This document shows positions 26,977 to 35,065 of a DNA stretch of 64,000 bases, piece by piece. The notes under the pieces are model-generated. The model was not told where the DNA came from and ran no database searches. It worked only from the letters and a program-made list of their open reading frames with translations. The stretch comes from an uncultured Prevotella sp. (GTDB taxonomy: Bacteria; Bacteroidota; Bacteroidia; Bacteroidales; Bacteroidaceae): NCBI GenBank assembly GCA_937922435.1, contig CAKZVT010000031.1:1-64000 (forward strand), written 5' to 3'. A program made the translations under genes and the position numbers. Position 1 is the stretch's first letter. The number at the start of each line of letters is the position of its first letter.

Positions 26977-29472
26977 TTATTGCTTTATGGAATTGTCGTC
27001 CTTGTTACTGTAATGGCTGTTGGCGTAATTGCCGTATTTCCCGTATCCGCTGTTGCCATAATGTCCATAACGGCTGTATTTGCCGTAATTGCCATATCCG
27101 TAGTAGTAACGGTACTTCTTTTCAGACAGGTCGATTCCGTTGATGGCGATGCACATGTTGGGCAACTTTTGTTCTTCTGCAAGGCTGTTTATTATGTTGA
27201 AGCTTGCTTTAGGAGTATAGTCGGCACGGCAAATGTATATGCTTATGTCGGCGAGCTTGCCTATTTGCAACGTGTCAGTAACCAGTCCTACAGGTGCGGT
27301 GTCAATCATGACATAGTCGTAGTGCTGCTTGAGTTGCGTTATAACTTGTTCCAACGCCGGACGTGACAGTAATTCAGTTGGGTTGGGAGGCACTATTCCT
27401 GCCATTAACAGGTCAAGATTGCCATTTACCTCTGATGGATGTATTTGTTCCTGTATGTCGTCCCATTGCGGATTTTCCATCATCAGAAGGTTTGTAATGC
27501 CAGATTTGTAGTTGTTGATTTTGAACAGTTCGGCCAGCCTCGGTTTGCGGATGTCAAGTCCGATGAGTATGATTTTCTTTCCGAGCAATGCAAAACTTAT
27601 AGCCAGGTTTGTAGCAGTGAAAGTCTTGCCTTCGCCTGATGTGGACGATGTGAATAAGACTACGTTCTGTCCCGGTTTTAGCATGAATTGTATATTGGTT
27701 CGCATCGAACGGAATATTTCCTCCATCTGGTTGTTTTGGTTTTCATGCACCACGATGTCAGCCCTTGTTTTCGTTGTTTCGTTCGCAACGGCAATGTCCG
27801 CGATTATAGGCAATTTTGTCAGGTTTGCTACGTCGTCATGTCCTTCTATCTTGTAGCGGAAGAAGTTGATTACATAAAGGACTGCAGCTGGTACGGCGAT
27901 ACCGAAAACTAAAGCCACGAGCATTATTATGCTGCCCTTGGGGCTTATTTTCTTGTTGAATTGCGGCCTTTCTATGAGTTTTCCTTTGTCTGCGGTTGCC
28001 GCGAGTGATATCGAGTTCTCTTCGCGTTTCTGTAAAAGCATCAGGTACAGTCCGGACCTTACTTCCTGCTGCCTGCCTATTTGTGTTAGGATACGTTCCT
28101 GTTCTGGAGCTTTAGTGACTTGGTCGTTGTATAAGCCGAGCTGCTTGCTAATGGCGTCACGTTGTATGATAAGTCCCTTGCGTGCTTGCTCCAAAGCCTG
28201 CTGTATGCTTGCCTGCATGTCGTCTAATTGCGACGTAAGCTCGGTGACGACAGGGCTGCTTTCAGATGCAGTGCGCAACAGCCTGTTACGTTCAAGCGCA
28301 ATCTTGTTGTATTCGTTGATTAACGACGTTGAAGCTTCGTCTTGCAATCCGATGTTCGATGGCAATACTTGGTGCTTGTTGCCAGGGCGGTTCGCAAAAT
28401 TGATAAGACTACCGATGAGGGCTATCTGCGTATTGGCTTCGTTGAGCTTCTGGCCGTATGTGGATGTGTTCGTGGATGTAGCCATGGCGTCGAGCTGAAG
28501 CTCCATGAGCTTGTTGCGCTTTTTGTAGCTTTCCATGGCTCCATCTGTAGAGCTAAGTTCCGCATCGATTTTTACAAGGCGGTCGTTTATGAAGGCTTCT
28601 GTCATAACGGCAACCTCATTCTTGTCCTCATTGGCTTGGCGGTTGTAGCATGTCACCAACTGGTTCAAATAGTCGATGCTTCTTGTTATGTCCTGGTCTT
28701 CCAATTGCAGGTTGAAAACGGAAGATGTTTTCGATGTTTGTTCTACGCTTAGTTTTCCGGTGTATTCATGCGCTTTGTTGCGTGGTGAAATAAGGTATGC
28801 GTATTGTGTCTCGCCGTCTTCAAGTGTGTATTTCCCGTTTTGTGTCAAAGTCAGTGTTCCGGCTTGTGTCCGTATTACGGCAGGAAGGCTGTTTACTGTT
28901 TTTTCAATTTCATACGGTCCGTCGAAACTTATTTCATTTTCAGCTATATAATAAGTTCCTTTAATGTGGTATGAATCGTTTTCCCGTTTGATTTTTAGTT
29001 CAAACGGGGCATTCAGCTTTTCGATATGCGACGAGTCCATATCTACATTGATGGGCTGCTTCTTGTATACAAGTTGCTTCTTGATGTTACCTTTTATATA
29101 ATAACTGGCATACAGTTTCAAGTCGCGTATTGCTTGTTCGGCGATAGTGGTAGAAGTCAGTATTTCCTGTTCGTTTTCCGTACCGTAGTTGCTGCTTATG
29201 AAACCGAAGTTGGACATGCTTTCCAATGCCTGAAGAGCACCTCCGCCTCTTCTGTTGTCGTCGTTGCCATCCTTTATAAGGAGTTTTGCCGATGTGCTGT
29301 ATACTGGTGTGGCATAACGCAAATATAAGAAACCGATACCAACACATATGATGGTTGATAAAAGAAACCATTTCCAATTCAAAATGAATGCGGTGAAAAT
29401 GGTGCTGAAGTTGAAGGATGATTGCTCTTCACTTGTTCCTTGGATTTGCTGGTCGTTCTTTAACTCGTTCAT
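26977..29472 (-). CDS. Wzc/ExoP-like polysaccharide co-polymerase and tyrosine autokinase
   Basis: An 831-residue inner-membrane protein. Order: Wzz domain with a first membrane helix near 30-50, periplasmic coiled coils (about 250-480), a second helix near 515-540, then a cytoplasmic BY-kinase domain with Walker A SSTSGEGKTFTATNLA near 610, A' motif LIGLDIRKPRL near 643 and Walker B VMIDTAPVG near 755. The tail after residue 785 holds 13 tyrosines in about 35 residues, the autophosphorylation cluster. Such proteins control chain length and export of capsule or exopolysaccharide. rmlA lies 45 bp upstream and a HAD phosphatase 22 bp downstream; no Wza-type export protein is in the window. Confidence 0.9.
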   Translation of the reverse strand: MNELKNDQQIQGTSEEQSSFNFSTIFTAFILNWKWFLLSTIICVGIGFLYLRYATPVYSTSAKLLIKDGNDDNRRGGGALQALESMSNFGFISSNYGTENEQEILTSTTIAEQAIRDLKLYASYYIKGNIKKQLVYKKQPINVDMDSSHIEKLNAPFELKIKRENDSYHIKGTYYIAENEISFDGPYEIEKTVNSLPAVIRTQAGTLTLTQNGKYTLEDGETQYAYLISPRNKAHEYTGKLSVEQTSKTSSVFNLQLEDQDITRSIDYLNQLVTCYNRQANEDKNEVAVMTEAFINDRLVKIDAELSSTDGAMESYKKRNKLMELQLDAMATSTNTSTYGQKLNEANTQIALIGSLINFANRPGNKHQVLPSNIGLQDEASTSLINEYNKIALERNRLLRTASESSPVVTELTSQLDDMQASIQQALEQARKGLIIQRDAISKQLGLYNDQVTKAPEQERILTQIGRQQEVRSGLYLMLLQKREENSISLAATADKGKLIERPQFNKKISPKGSIIMLVALVFGIAVPAAVLYVINFFRYKIEGHDDVANLTKLPIIADIAVANETTKTRADIVVHENQNNQMEEIFRSMRTNIQFMLKPGQNVVLFTSSTSGEGKTFTATNLAISFALLGKKIILIGLDIRKPRLAELFKINNYKSGITNLLMMENPQWDDIQEQIHPSEVNGNLDLLMAGIVPPNPTELLSRPALEQVITQLKQHYDYVMIDTAPVGLVTDTLQIGKLADISIYICRADYTPKASFNIINSLAEEQKLPNMCIAINGIDLSEKKYRYYYGYGNYGKYSRYGHYGNSGYGKYGNYANSHYSNKDDNSIKQ

Positions 29473-29517
29473 CTACTTTTGTGTTTTGTCTTGATAATTC
29501 GTTTTGTACCGATAATG

Positions 29518-30396
29518 TTAGTCTTGTCCGATTAGGCTCATAAGGTATTTGCCGTAATCGTTTTTCAACATTGGCTGTGCGTTCTCTTTCAGCTTGTCGG
29601 CGTTAATCCAGCCCTGTTTGAACGCAATTTCTTCAAGGCAGGCGATTTTTAGCCCTTGTCGTTTCTCTATGACTTCTATGAAAGTCGAGGCTTCACTAAG
29701 GCTGTCGTGTGTACCAGTGTCGAGCCATGCAAAGCCGCGTTGCAAGGTTTGGACTTTAAGGGCGTGCCTTTTCAGATATTCTTGGTTTACAGACGTAATT
29801 TCCAATTCACCGCGTTTGCTGGGTTTTATATTTTTAGCGATTTCAACAACACTGTTGGGATAGAAATACAAACCTACCACGGCGTAGTTGCTTTTGGGAT
29901 TCTCTGGTTTTTCTTCAATGCTGAGGCAATTCCCTTGTGCGTCAAATTCGGCCACTCCGTAACGTTCAGGGTCGTTCACGTAATATCCGAAAACAGTCGC
30001 TTTATCTTCTTGTTCTGCTGTTGCGACACAATTTCTTAATATGCCGGAAAAACCAGCTCCGTGGAAGATGTTGTCGCCTAAGACAAGGCATACACAATCA
30101 TTCCCAATAAAATTCTCCCCAATGATGAAAGCCTGTGCCAGTCCGTCGGGAGAAGGTTGTTCTGCATATTCGAACCTTACGCCAATGTCAGAGCCGTCAC
30201 CCAATAGACGTTTGAACCCTGGAAGGTCGTATGGTGTGGATATTATTAATATTTCCCTTATGCCTGCAAGCATCAAGGCTGATATCGGGTAATAAATCAT
30301 CGGCTTGTCAAAAATTGGTATAAGCTGTTTGCTGATACCTTTTGTGATGGGATATAAGCGAGTGCCTGACCCACCAGCAAGTACGATTCCTTTCAT
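29518..30396 (-). CDS. rmlA: Glucose-1-phosphate thymidylyltransferase
   Basis: A 292-residue nucleotidyltransferase making dTDP-glucose, the first step to dTDP-L-rhamnose. The N-terminal signature [20 protein letters not shown] (residues 6-25) binds the nucleotide; [15 protein letters not shown] and VLGDNIFHG are also conserved. First gene of the rmlA-wzc-HAD operon. rmlD is encoded separately at 47150; rmlB and rmlC are not in the window. Confidence 0.95.
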   Translation of the reverse strand: MKGIVLAGGSGTRLYPITKGISKQLIPIFDKPMIYYPISALMLAGIREILIISTPYDLPGFKRLLGDGSDIGVRFEYAEQPSPDGLAQAFIIGENFIGNDCVCLVLGDNIFHGAGFSGILRNCVATAEQEDKATVFGYYVNDPERYGVAEFDAQGNCLSIEEKPENPKSNYAVVGLYFYPNSVVEIAKNIKPSKRGELEITSVNQEYLKRHALKVQTLQRGFAWLDTGTHDSLSEASTFIEVIEKRQGLKIACLEEIAFKQGWINADKLKENAQPMLKNDYGKYLMSLIGQD

Positions 30397-30510
30397 AATT
30401 ATATATATTTGTTGAAATGAAACAACTGTCTTTTAAATTTAAGTGTATCTTGCTTGTTTTTTGTGCTTGTGTACTTATCAAATATTGTGCATGACGTTTT
30501 TTATATCATG

Positions 30511-30542
30511 CAAAGGTATAATAAAAACTGATAATAATCAAA
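30511..30542 (-). promoter_or_regulatory. Promoter of the rmlA operon
   Basis: On the minus strand: TTTG (30542-30539), 20 nt, TACCTTTG (30518-30511). The leader is about 110 nt. Its -33 box is only 6 bp from the start of the divergent promoter at 30549. Confidence 0.7.
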
Positions 30543-30548
30543 TTTTAT

Positions 30549-30579
30549 TTTGAAATTTGGCGTATTTGATGTATTTTTG
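30549..30579 (+). promoter_or_regulatory. Promoter for the gene at 30635
   Basis: TTTG (30549-30552), 19 nt, TATTTTTG (30572-30579), 55 nt before the ATG. Confidence 0.75.
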
Positions 30580-30634
30580 CACATGTATTTTTGTCATGGG
30601 GCTTTGCTCCATGTTTTCTTTAATATAAAAATGT

Positions 30635-31267
30635 ATGGGATTTTTAGGTAAACTTTTTGGAAAGAATAAAGACAAAGAGCATAAGATAGGCGGCATGGAA
30701 GATTACATGACGCTTGTTAGGGTTTACTTGCAGGCCGCAATCGCAGAGAATGCAGGAGTAACAAACCTTGCGATGCTGCCAGACCTGCGTATGTTCAAGG
30801 CGACTCTGCATGTGCCGACGTTGAACAACAAGCTTGGTGTGGGCGAGAAAAAACATTGTAAGAAAATGCTGTCGGATTTATACAAGACGGAAGATGATTT
30901 TTTCAAGGAACTAGACCAAAGTATACGCCGCAACTGCCGGAAGATACAAGATGTGCAGACTTATCTGATACAGTTTCAGAACTTTACTCAAGATGTCATG
31001 ATGCTTACAGGTAATTTGATGAAGTTCAAGTTGCGTATGCCGTCGTTCATGAAGAAAGCAATCTACACGATGACGGAGAAAACTGTGTCTGACATTTTTA
31101 ATAAGAATGATTTTAAGGACGCAGGTGTGATGAAAACCGTAGTTGCAATCAGGACATACAATAAACGTCTTGGTTTCAGCGAGAAGTGGATTACGGGCTT
31201 TGTCTACCAGGTTGTGATGCTGGCGAAGAAAGAACCACGTCCAAACACAGATGATGTAAAGAACTGA
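30635..31267 (+). CDS. Conserved cytoplasmic protein of unknown function
   Basis: A 210-residue protein I cannot assign to a named family. It starts MGFLGKLFGKNKDKEHK, is rich in Lys and Met, mostly helical, and has no signal peptide or membrane helix. A charged helical stretch (LYKTEDDFFKELDQSIRRNC) near 85-105 is notable. ATG codons at 30631 and 30635 are both possible, but only the second is in frame. It is a single gene with its own promoter, followed by the promoter of the zapA-rny cluster. Confidence 0.75.
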   Translation: MGFLGKLFGKNKDKEHKIGGMEDYMTLVRVYLQAAIAENAGVTNLAMLPDLRMFKATLHVPTLNNKLGVGEKKHCKKMLSDLYKTEDDFFKELDQSIRRNCRKIQDVQTYLIQFQNFTQDVMMLTGNLMKFKLRMPSFMKKAIYTMTEKTVSDIFNKNDFKDAGVMKTVVAIRTYNKRLGFSEKWITGFVYQVVMLAKKEPRPNTDDVKN

Positions 31268-31354
31268 AATTGACGGTTTTCATTGTGGAATTTGTTTGTT
31301 AGGCGGTTGTAAAAGCCTAAAAGTCTGAATTTTCCTAAAATCCGTTGCATAAAT

Positions 31355-31385
31355 TTTGCAATGTGATGAAAAACGTCTAATTTTG
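31355..31385 (+). promoter_or_regulatory. Promoter of the zapA-rny cluster
   Basis: TTTG (31355-31358), 19 nt, TAATTTTG (31378-31385). The first ATG is only 12 nt beyond the -7 box, so the transcript has a very short leader. Confidence 0.75.
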
Positions 31386-31397
31386 TAGACAAAATCG

Positions 31398-31697
31398 ATG
31401 CGGATGGCTGATGATGACAAAATCTTGACGCTTTTTACAACGCGTGTGAGGCAGATGATTCTTCAATATAAAGATTTGAAGAAGGAAAATGACGAGCTTT
31501 ATGCGATGGTTGACTCGCGAGACAGCGAGATAAAGCGGCTCAAGGCCAGTCTGGAGCAGGCACGCAAAGATTATGAAAGCCTCAAGACTGCACGTATGCT
31601 TGAAATCTGCGACGGCGATGTTGACGCCGCAAAGCGCAGGTTGGCCGGGCTGATTAGGGAGGTTGACAAGTGTATAACGCTGCTGAGCGGAAAGTAA
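31398..31697 (+). CDS. Coiled-coil protein upstream of zapA (ZapB-like candidate)
   Basis: A 99-residue protein that is almost entirely a predicted coiled coil (about 12-65: QYKDLKKENDELYAM.., EIKRLKASLEQA). ATG codons at 31398 and 31404 are both in frame; given the -7 box at 31378-31385, the second (MADDDK) leaves the more normal leader. It precedes zapA by 10 bp and is in the same operon, so a cell-division role near the FtsZ ring is plausible, but sequence alone does not show homology to ZapB. Confidence 0.7.
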   Translation: MRMADDDKILTLFTTRVRQMILQYKDLKKENDELYAMVDSRDSEIKRLKASLEQARKDYESLKTARMLEICDGDVDAAKRRLAGLIREVDKCITLLSGK

Positions 31698-31707
31698 TCA
31701 GGTGGCG

Positions 31708-32046
31708 ATGGCTGTAGAGAACGATAAATTACATATAAGACTGCACGTTTACGATACATACATTCCGGTAACAGTCAGGCCGGAAGACGAGGCGTATTGT
31801 CGTAATGCGGCAAAGCTTATAACGGATAAGGTCAATTCGTTGATGGATGTTTATGGTGCAAGTCGGAGCGAGAAGGAAATAATACGCATGGCTATGCTTG
31901 ACATAGCTATCGACTTGGAATTTGAAAAGTCCAATAACGATACCAAGCCTTACGATGATATTCTCACAAAAATCACATCTGAAATCGAGGACGCTTTGGA
32001 GGTAAAGACTCCAACCGGCAGCAAGGGAAGTGAGAATATTAACTAA
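31708..32046 (+). CDS. zapA: Cell division protein ZapA
   Basis: A 112-residue FtsZ-ring stabiliser. The N-terminal beta-hairpin domain (DKLHIRLHVYDTYIPVTVRPEDE) and the helix YCRNAAKLITDKVNSL are typical ZapA features, followed by a C-terminal coiled coil. The ATG at 31708 is preferred over a GTG at 31702. rny follows after 14 bp. Confidence 0.85.
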   Translation: MAVENDKLHIRLHVYDTYIPVTVRPEDEAYCRNAAKLITDKVNSLMDVYGASRSEKEIIRMAMLDIAIDLEFEKSNNDTKPYDDILTKITSEIEDALEVKTPTGSKGSENIN

Positions 32047-32060
32047 AATAAACTAAGCAA

Positions 32061-33596
32061 ATGATATTAAATATTGTAATTGCCGTGGTCGCCCTTGTAT
32101 TGGGTGGACTTGCGGGGTATGGTATTTTCAGGTATGTCATTACCGGGAAATATAAAGAGATGGTAAGTGCCGCCGAGAAAGAAGCGGATGTGTTGAAAGA
32201 GAAAAAACTGCTTGAGGTAAAGGAGAAATTCCTTAACAAGAAGTCAGAACTGGAGAAAGAGGTGCAGGCACGCAACCAGAAAATCCAGCAGAGCGAGAAC
32301 AGGCTCAAGCAGCGTGAAATCTCATTGAACCAAAGGCAGGAAGAACTTGGCCGGCGGAAGCAAGACATCGACCAGCAGCAGCAACGTGTTGACAGCGAGA
32401 AAAAGCTCATACAAATGCGTCAGGACGAGCTTGACAAGATGCAGCTGCAGGAGCGTGCCAAACTTGAAGAACTTTCAGGACTTAGTGCGGAAGAGGCTAA
32501 GAACCGCCTCGTGGAGAGCCTTAAGGACGAGGCTCGCACCGATGCTGCAAGCTATATAAACGAAATCATGGACGAGGCGAAGCTCAACGCCAACGCCCAG
32601 GCTAAGAAAATAGTAATCCAGACAATACAGCGCGTTGCTACGGAGACGGCCATCGAGAACTCCGTGAGCGTGTTCCACATCGACAACGACGAGGTAAAGG
32701 GCCGCATCATTGGCCGTGAGGGTCGTAACATACGCGCCCTTGAGGCCGCTACGGGCGTTGAGATTGTAGTCGACGACACGCCGGAGGCAATTGTTATTTC
32801 TGCTTTCGACCCTATCCGCCGCGAGGTCTGCCGTCTTGCCCTTCATCAGCTTGTGGCCGACGGGCGCATCCATCCGGCACGTATCGAGGAGGTTGTAGCA
32901 AAGGTTAAGAAGCAGCTTGACAACGAGGTAATCGAGACCGGCAAGCGCACGGCCATCGACCTTGGCATACACGGCCTGCATCCCGAGCTTATCCGCATAA
33001 TAGGCAAGATGAAATACCGTTCAAGCTACGGCCAGAACCTTCTGCAGCACGCACGCGAGACGGCCAACCTCTGCGCCGTAATGGCATCGGAGCTCGGGCT
33101 TAACCCGAAGAAGGCGAAGCGCGCCGGACTGCTGCACGACATCGGAAAAGTGCCCGATGAGGAGAGCGAACTGCCCCACGCACTTTACGGAGCGAAAATC
33201 GCGGAGAAGTACAAGGAGAAGCCCGACATCGTGAACGCCATCGGAGCGCACCACGACGAAATGGAGATGAACACGCTGCTTGCGCCCATCGTGCAGGTAT
33301 GCGACGCCATAAGCGGCGCACGTCCAGGTGCCCGCCGCGAGATTGTTGAGGCTTATATCAAGCGTCTCAACGACCTTGAGGCCATCGCGATGAGCTATCC
33401 TGGAGTGACGAAGACTTACGCCATACAGGCAGGACGCGAGCTCCGCGTCATCGTAGGGGCGGACAAGATGGACGACAAGGAGACCGAGAAGCTGTCTGGC
33501 GAAATCGCAACGAAAATACAGAACGAGATGACTTACCCCGGACAGGTAAAGATTACCGTCATCCGCGAAACGCGCAGCGTGGCTTACGCAAAGTAA
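32061..33596 (+). CDS. rny: Ribonuclease Y
   Basis: A 511-residue membrane-anchored endoribonuclease that starts mRNA decay. One N-terminal membrane helix (about 2-24), a long coiled coil (35-190), a KH domain with [15 protein letters not shown] near 213-227 and an HD domain with LLHDIGKV near 355 and GAHHDEM near 395. Full length for the family. Last gene of its cluster, with a strong terminator. Confidence 0.95.
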   Translation: MILNIVIAVVALVLGGLAGYGIFRYVITGKYKEMVSAAEKEADVLKEKKLLEVKEKFLNKKSELEKEVQARNQKIQQSENRLKQREISLNQRQEELGRRKQDIDQQQQRVDSEKKLIQMRQDELDKMQLQERAKLEELSGLSAEEAKNRLVESLKDEARTDAASYINEIMDEAKLNANAQAKKIVIQTIQRVATETAIENSVSVFHIDNDEVKGRIIGREGRNIRALEAATGVEIVVDDTPEAIVISAFDPIRREVCRLALHQLVADGRIHPARIEEVVAKVKKQLDNEVIETGKRTAIDLGIHGLHPELIRIIGKMKYRSSYGQNLLQHARETANLCAVMASELGLNPKKAKRAGLLHDIGKVPDEESELPHALYGAKIAEKYKEKPDIVNAIGAHHDEMEMNTLLAPIVQVCDAISGARPGARREIVEAYIKRLNDLEAIAMSYPGVTKTYAIQAGRELRVIVGADKMDDKETEKLSGEIATKIQNEMTYPGQVKITVIRETRSVAYAK

Positions 33597-33629
33597 ACAA
33601 AGCATAAAATCAGTGCTTTAACATAACAA

Positions 33630-33669
33630 ACAAAGGCCGCTTTACGTTATTAAGTAAGGCGGCCTTTGT
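33630..33669 (+). terminator. Terminator of the zapA-rny cluster
   Basis: A 16-bp stem (33630-33645 with 33654-33669) with one G-U pair, 33 nt past the rny stop. Its GGCCGC core resembles the words of the 22-bp arrays but it is not periodic. Confidence 0.8.
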
Positions 33670-33731
33670 CGTTATATAAAGGTTGAATGTGTTTTCACCA
33701 CATTTTAATGAAAGATAAAGAACAGCGAAAT

Positions 33732-34139
33732 ATGACACTGAAAGACTTTCTTAACCAAGGCGACCGCTTCGCCGCAAACGCCGGAGCACAGATAATAGAG
33801 GTACGCGAGGGCTACGCACGTGCCGAGATGACCGTTACCCGTGAACATCTTAACGCCGGAGGCGTGTGCCAGGGTGGGGCGTTGTTCACGCTGGCCGACA
33901 TCGCCCTCGCCGCCGTGATGAACTCGCACGGCAAACTTACGTTCAGCATCGAGAGCACAATCTCGTTCCTCCGTTCGGCCGTAGAGGGCGACGTGCTCAC
34001 GGCCGAGGCCGTCGAGACGCACAGCCATCACAAAATACCTTACCTTGAAGTGAAGGTGCGCAATCAGCACGATGAGCTTGTATGCGCTTTCACAGCGCTT
34101 GCTTACAGGAAGGACAGGGAGTTGAAAACAGACAAATGA
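33732..34139 (+). CDS. PaaI-family hotdog-fold thioesterase
   Basis: A 135-residue protein with the hotdog signature LNAGGVCQGGALFTLADIA near 30-50 and SIESTISFLRSAVEGD near 65-80. The usual HGG of PaaI reads QGG, which I have seen in Bacteroidetes members. It should hydrolyse an acyl-CoA thioester, substrate unknown. The ATG at 33732 (MTLKDFLNQG) is chosen; in-frame ATGs at 33708 and further upstream remain possible. Confidence 0.82.
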   Translation: MTLKDFLNQGDRFAANAGAQIIEVREGYARAEMTVTREHLNAGGVCQGGALFTLADIALAAVMNSHGKLTFSIESTISFLRSAVEGDVLTAEAVETHSHHKIPYLEVKVRNQHDELVCAFTALAYRKDRELKTDK

Positions 34140-34200
34140 CGTAAACCGACAATTGCAGTGATACTGCGGAAAAACGTTAGTTCATCGTTCCCTGTTGTGA

Positions 34201-34310
34201 AGTTGTCGTATTTTAGCTTGTAATAGGTGGCCTTTTGCACGTTAAAAGGACACCTTTTGCAAACCAAAATGCGGCCTTTTGCAAGTGTATGTTAATGCGT
34301 TGATTTCCAA
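34201..34310. repeat. 22-bp-period array C
   Basis: Units at 34201 (degenerate), 34223, 34245 and 34267, then an in-phase terminal unit 34289-34310 containing GCGTTGATTTCCA. Clear units read ATAGGTGGCCTTTTGC, AAAGGACACCTTTTGC and AAATGCGGCCTTTTGC. About 95 bp here align with array E (45333-45420). The 353-bp gap 34140-34492 holds this array and the flavodoxin promoter; nothing else is seen. Confidence 0.85.
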
Positions 34311-34461
34311 TGGTTTATCTGCGCTGTTTAAAGCACATGGCCTTTGCCGTCTTTATTTGATAAAGACACAGTTGCCGTATTTGTGATTTGGACAAAATAT
34401 AATCTGTGAAATTGGTATAAACTTCGGTTGTTTGTTTATGCGCCGCATGGCTTTTTTGCAC

Positions 34462-34469
34462 TATATTTG
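34462..34469 (+). promoter_or_regulatory. -7 box TATATTTG for the flavodoxin gene
   Basis: TATATTTGC, 23 nt before the ATG at 34493; no well-spaced -33 box. Confidence 0.6.
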
Positions 34470-34492
34470 CAATGTATTAAAATGAAAAGGTT

Positions 34493-35029
34493 ATGAAGAC
34501 AATCAGGACTTTGTTTACTTTTGTGGCCGCCGTTGCGGTATGTACTAACATTTGCGCCTGCCGTCAGGGCGGACAGCAGAAGACTGAAGACAAGGCGGAG
34601 GCCAAGGGCAAGACGCTCGTGGCTTACTTCTCGGCCACGGGGACGACGGCGCGCGCCGCGCAGCAGATTGCCAAAGAGACAGGCGGCGAGCTGTACGAGA
34701 TTGCTCCGGCGCAGCCATACACGGCGGCGGACTTGGACTGGAACGACAAGCAGTCGCGCTCGTCGGTGGAGATGAACGACCCGAAGAGCCGCCCGGCGTT
34801 GAAGGCAAAGAAGGCCGACATCGGCAGCTACGACACTATTTACCTTGGCTACCCGATTTGGTGGGGCGTGGCTCCGCGCATCATCAACACGTTCATCGAG
34901 AGCCACGACCTGTGTGGCAAGCGCGTGTTGCCGTTCGCCACGTCGGGCGGTAGCGGCATAGAGCGCAGCGTCGAGGAACTTGAGGCGGCTTACCCCGAGC
35001 TCGACTGGGGAGAAGGGAAGCTGTATTGA
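34493..35029 (+). CDS. Flavodoxin-like predicted lipoprotein
   Basis: A 178-residue flavodoxin-fold protein. The FMN-phosphate loop YFSATGTTARAAQ is near 45-57; YLGYPIWWGVAPRI near 115-128 is the second FMN-binding segment; PFATSGGSG near 148 the third. The N-terminus is a signal peptide with a possible lipobox (ICAC, Cys23), which would place this redox protein on the periplasmic side of a membrane. That is unusual for flavodoxins but common in the Flavodoxin_4 group in Bacteroidetes. Electron partner unknown; no neighbour suggests one. Confidence 0.82.
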   Translation: MKTIRTLFTFVAAVAVCTNICACRQGGQQKTEDKAEAKGKTLVAYFSATGTTARAAQQIAKETGGELYEIAPAQPYTAADLDWNDKQSRSSVEMNDPKSRPALKAKKADIGSYDTIYLGYPIWWGVAPRIINTFIESHDLCGKRVLPFATSGGSGIERSVEELEAAYPELDWGEGKLY

Positions 35030-35065
35030 GTTAAGTGTCGGTGATTAAATGTAAGGCAAACACCG

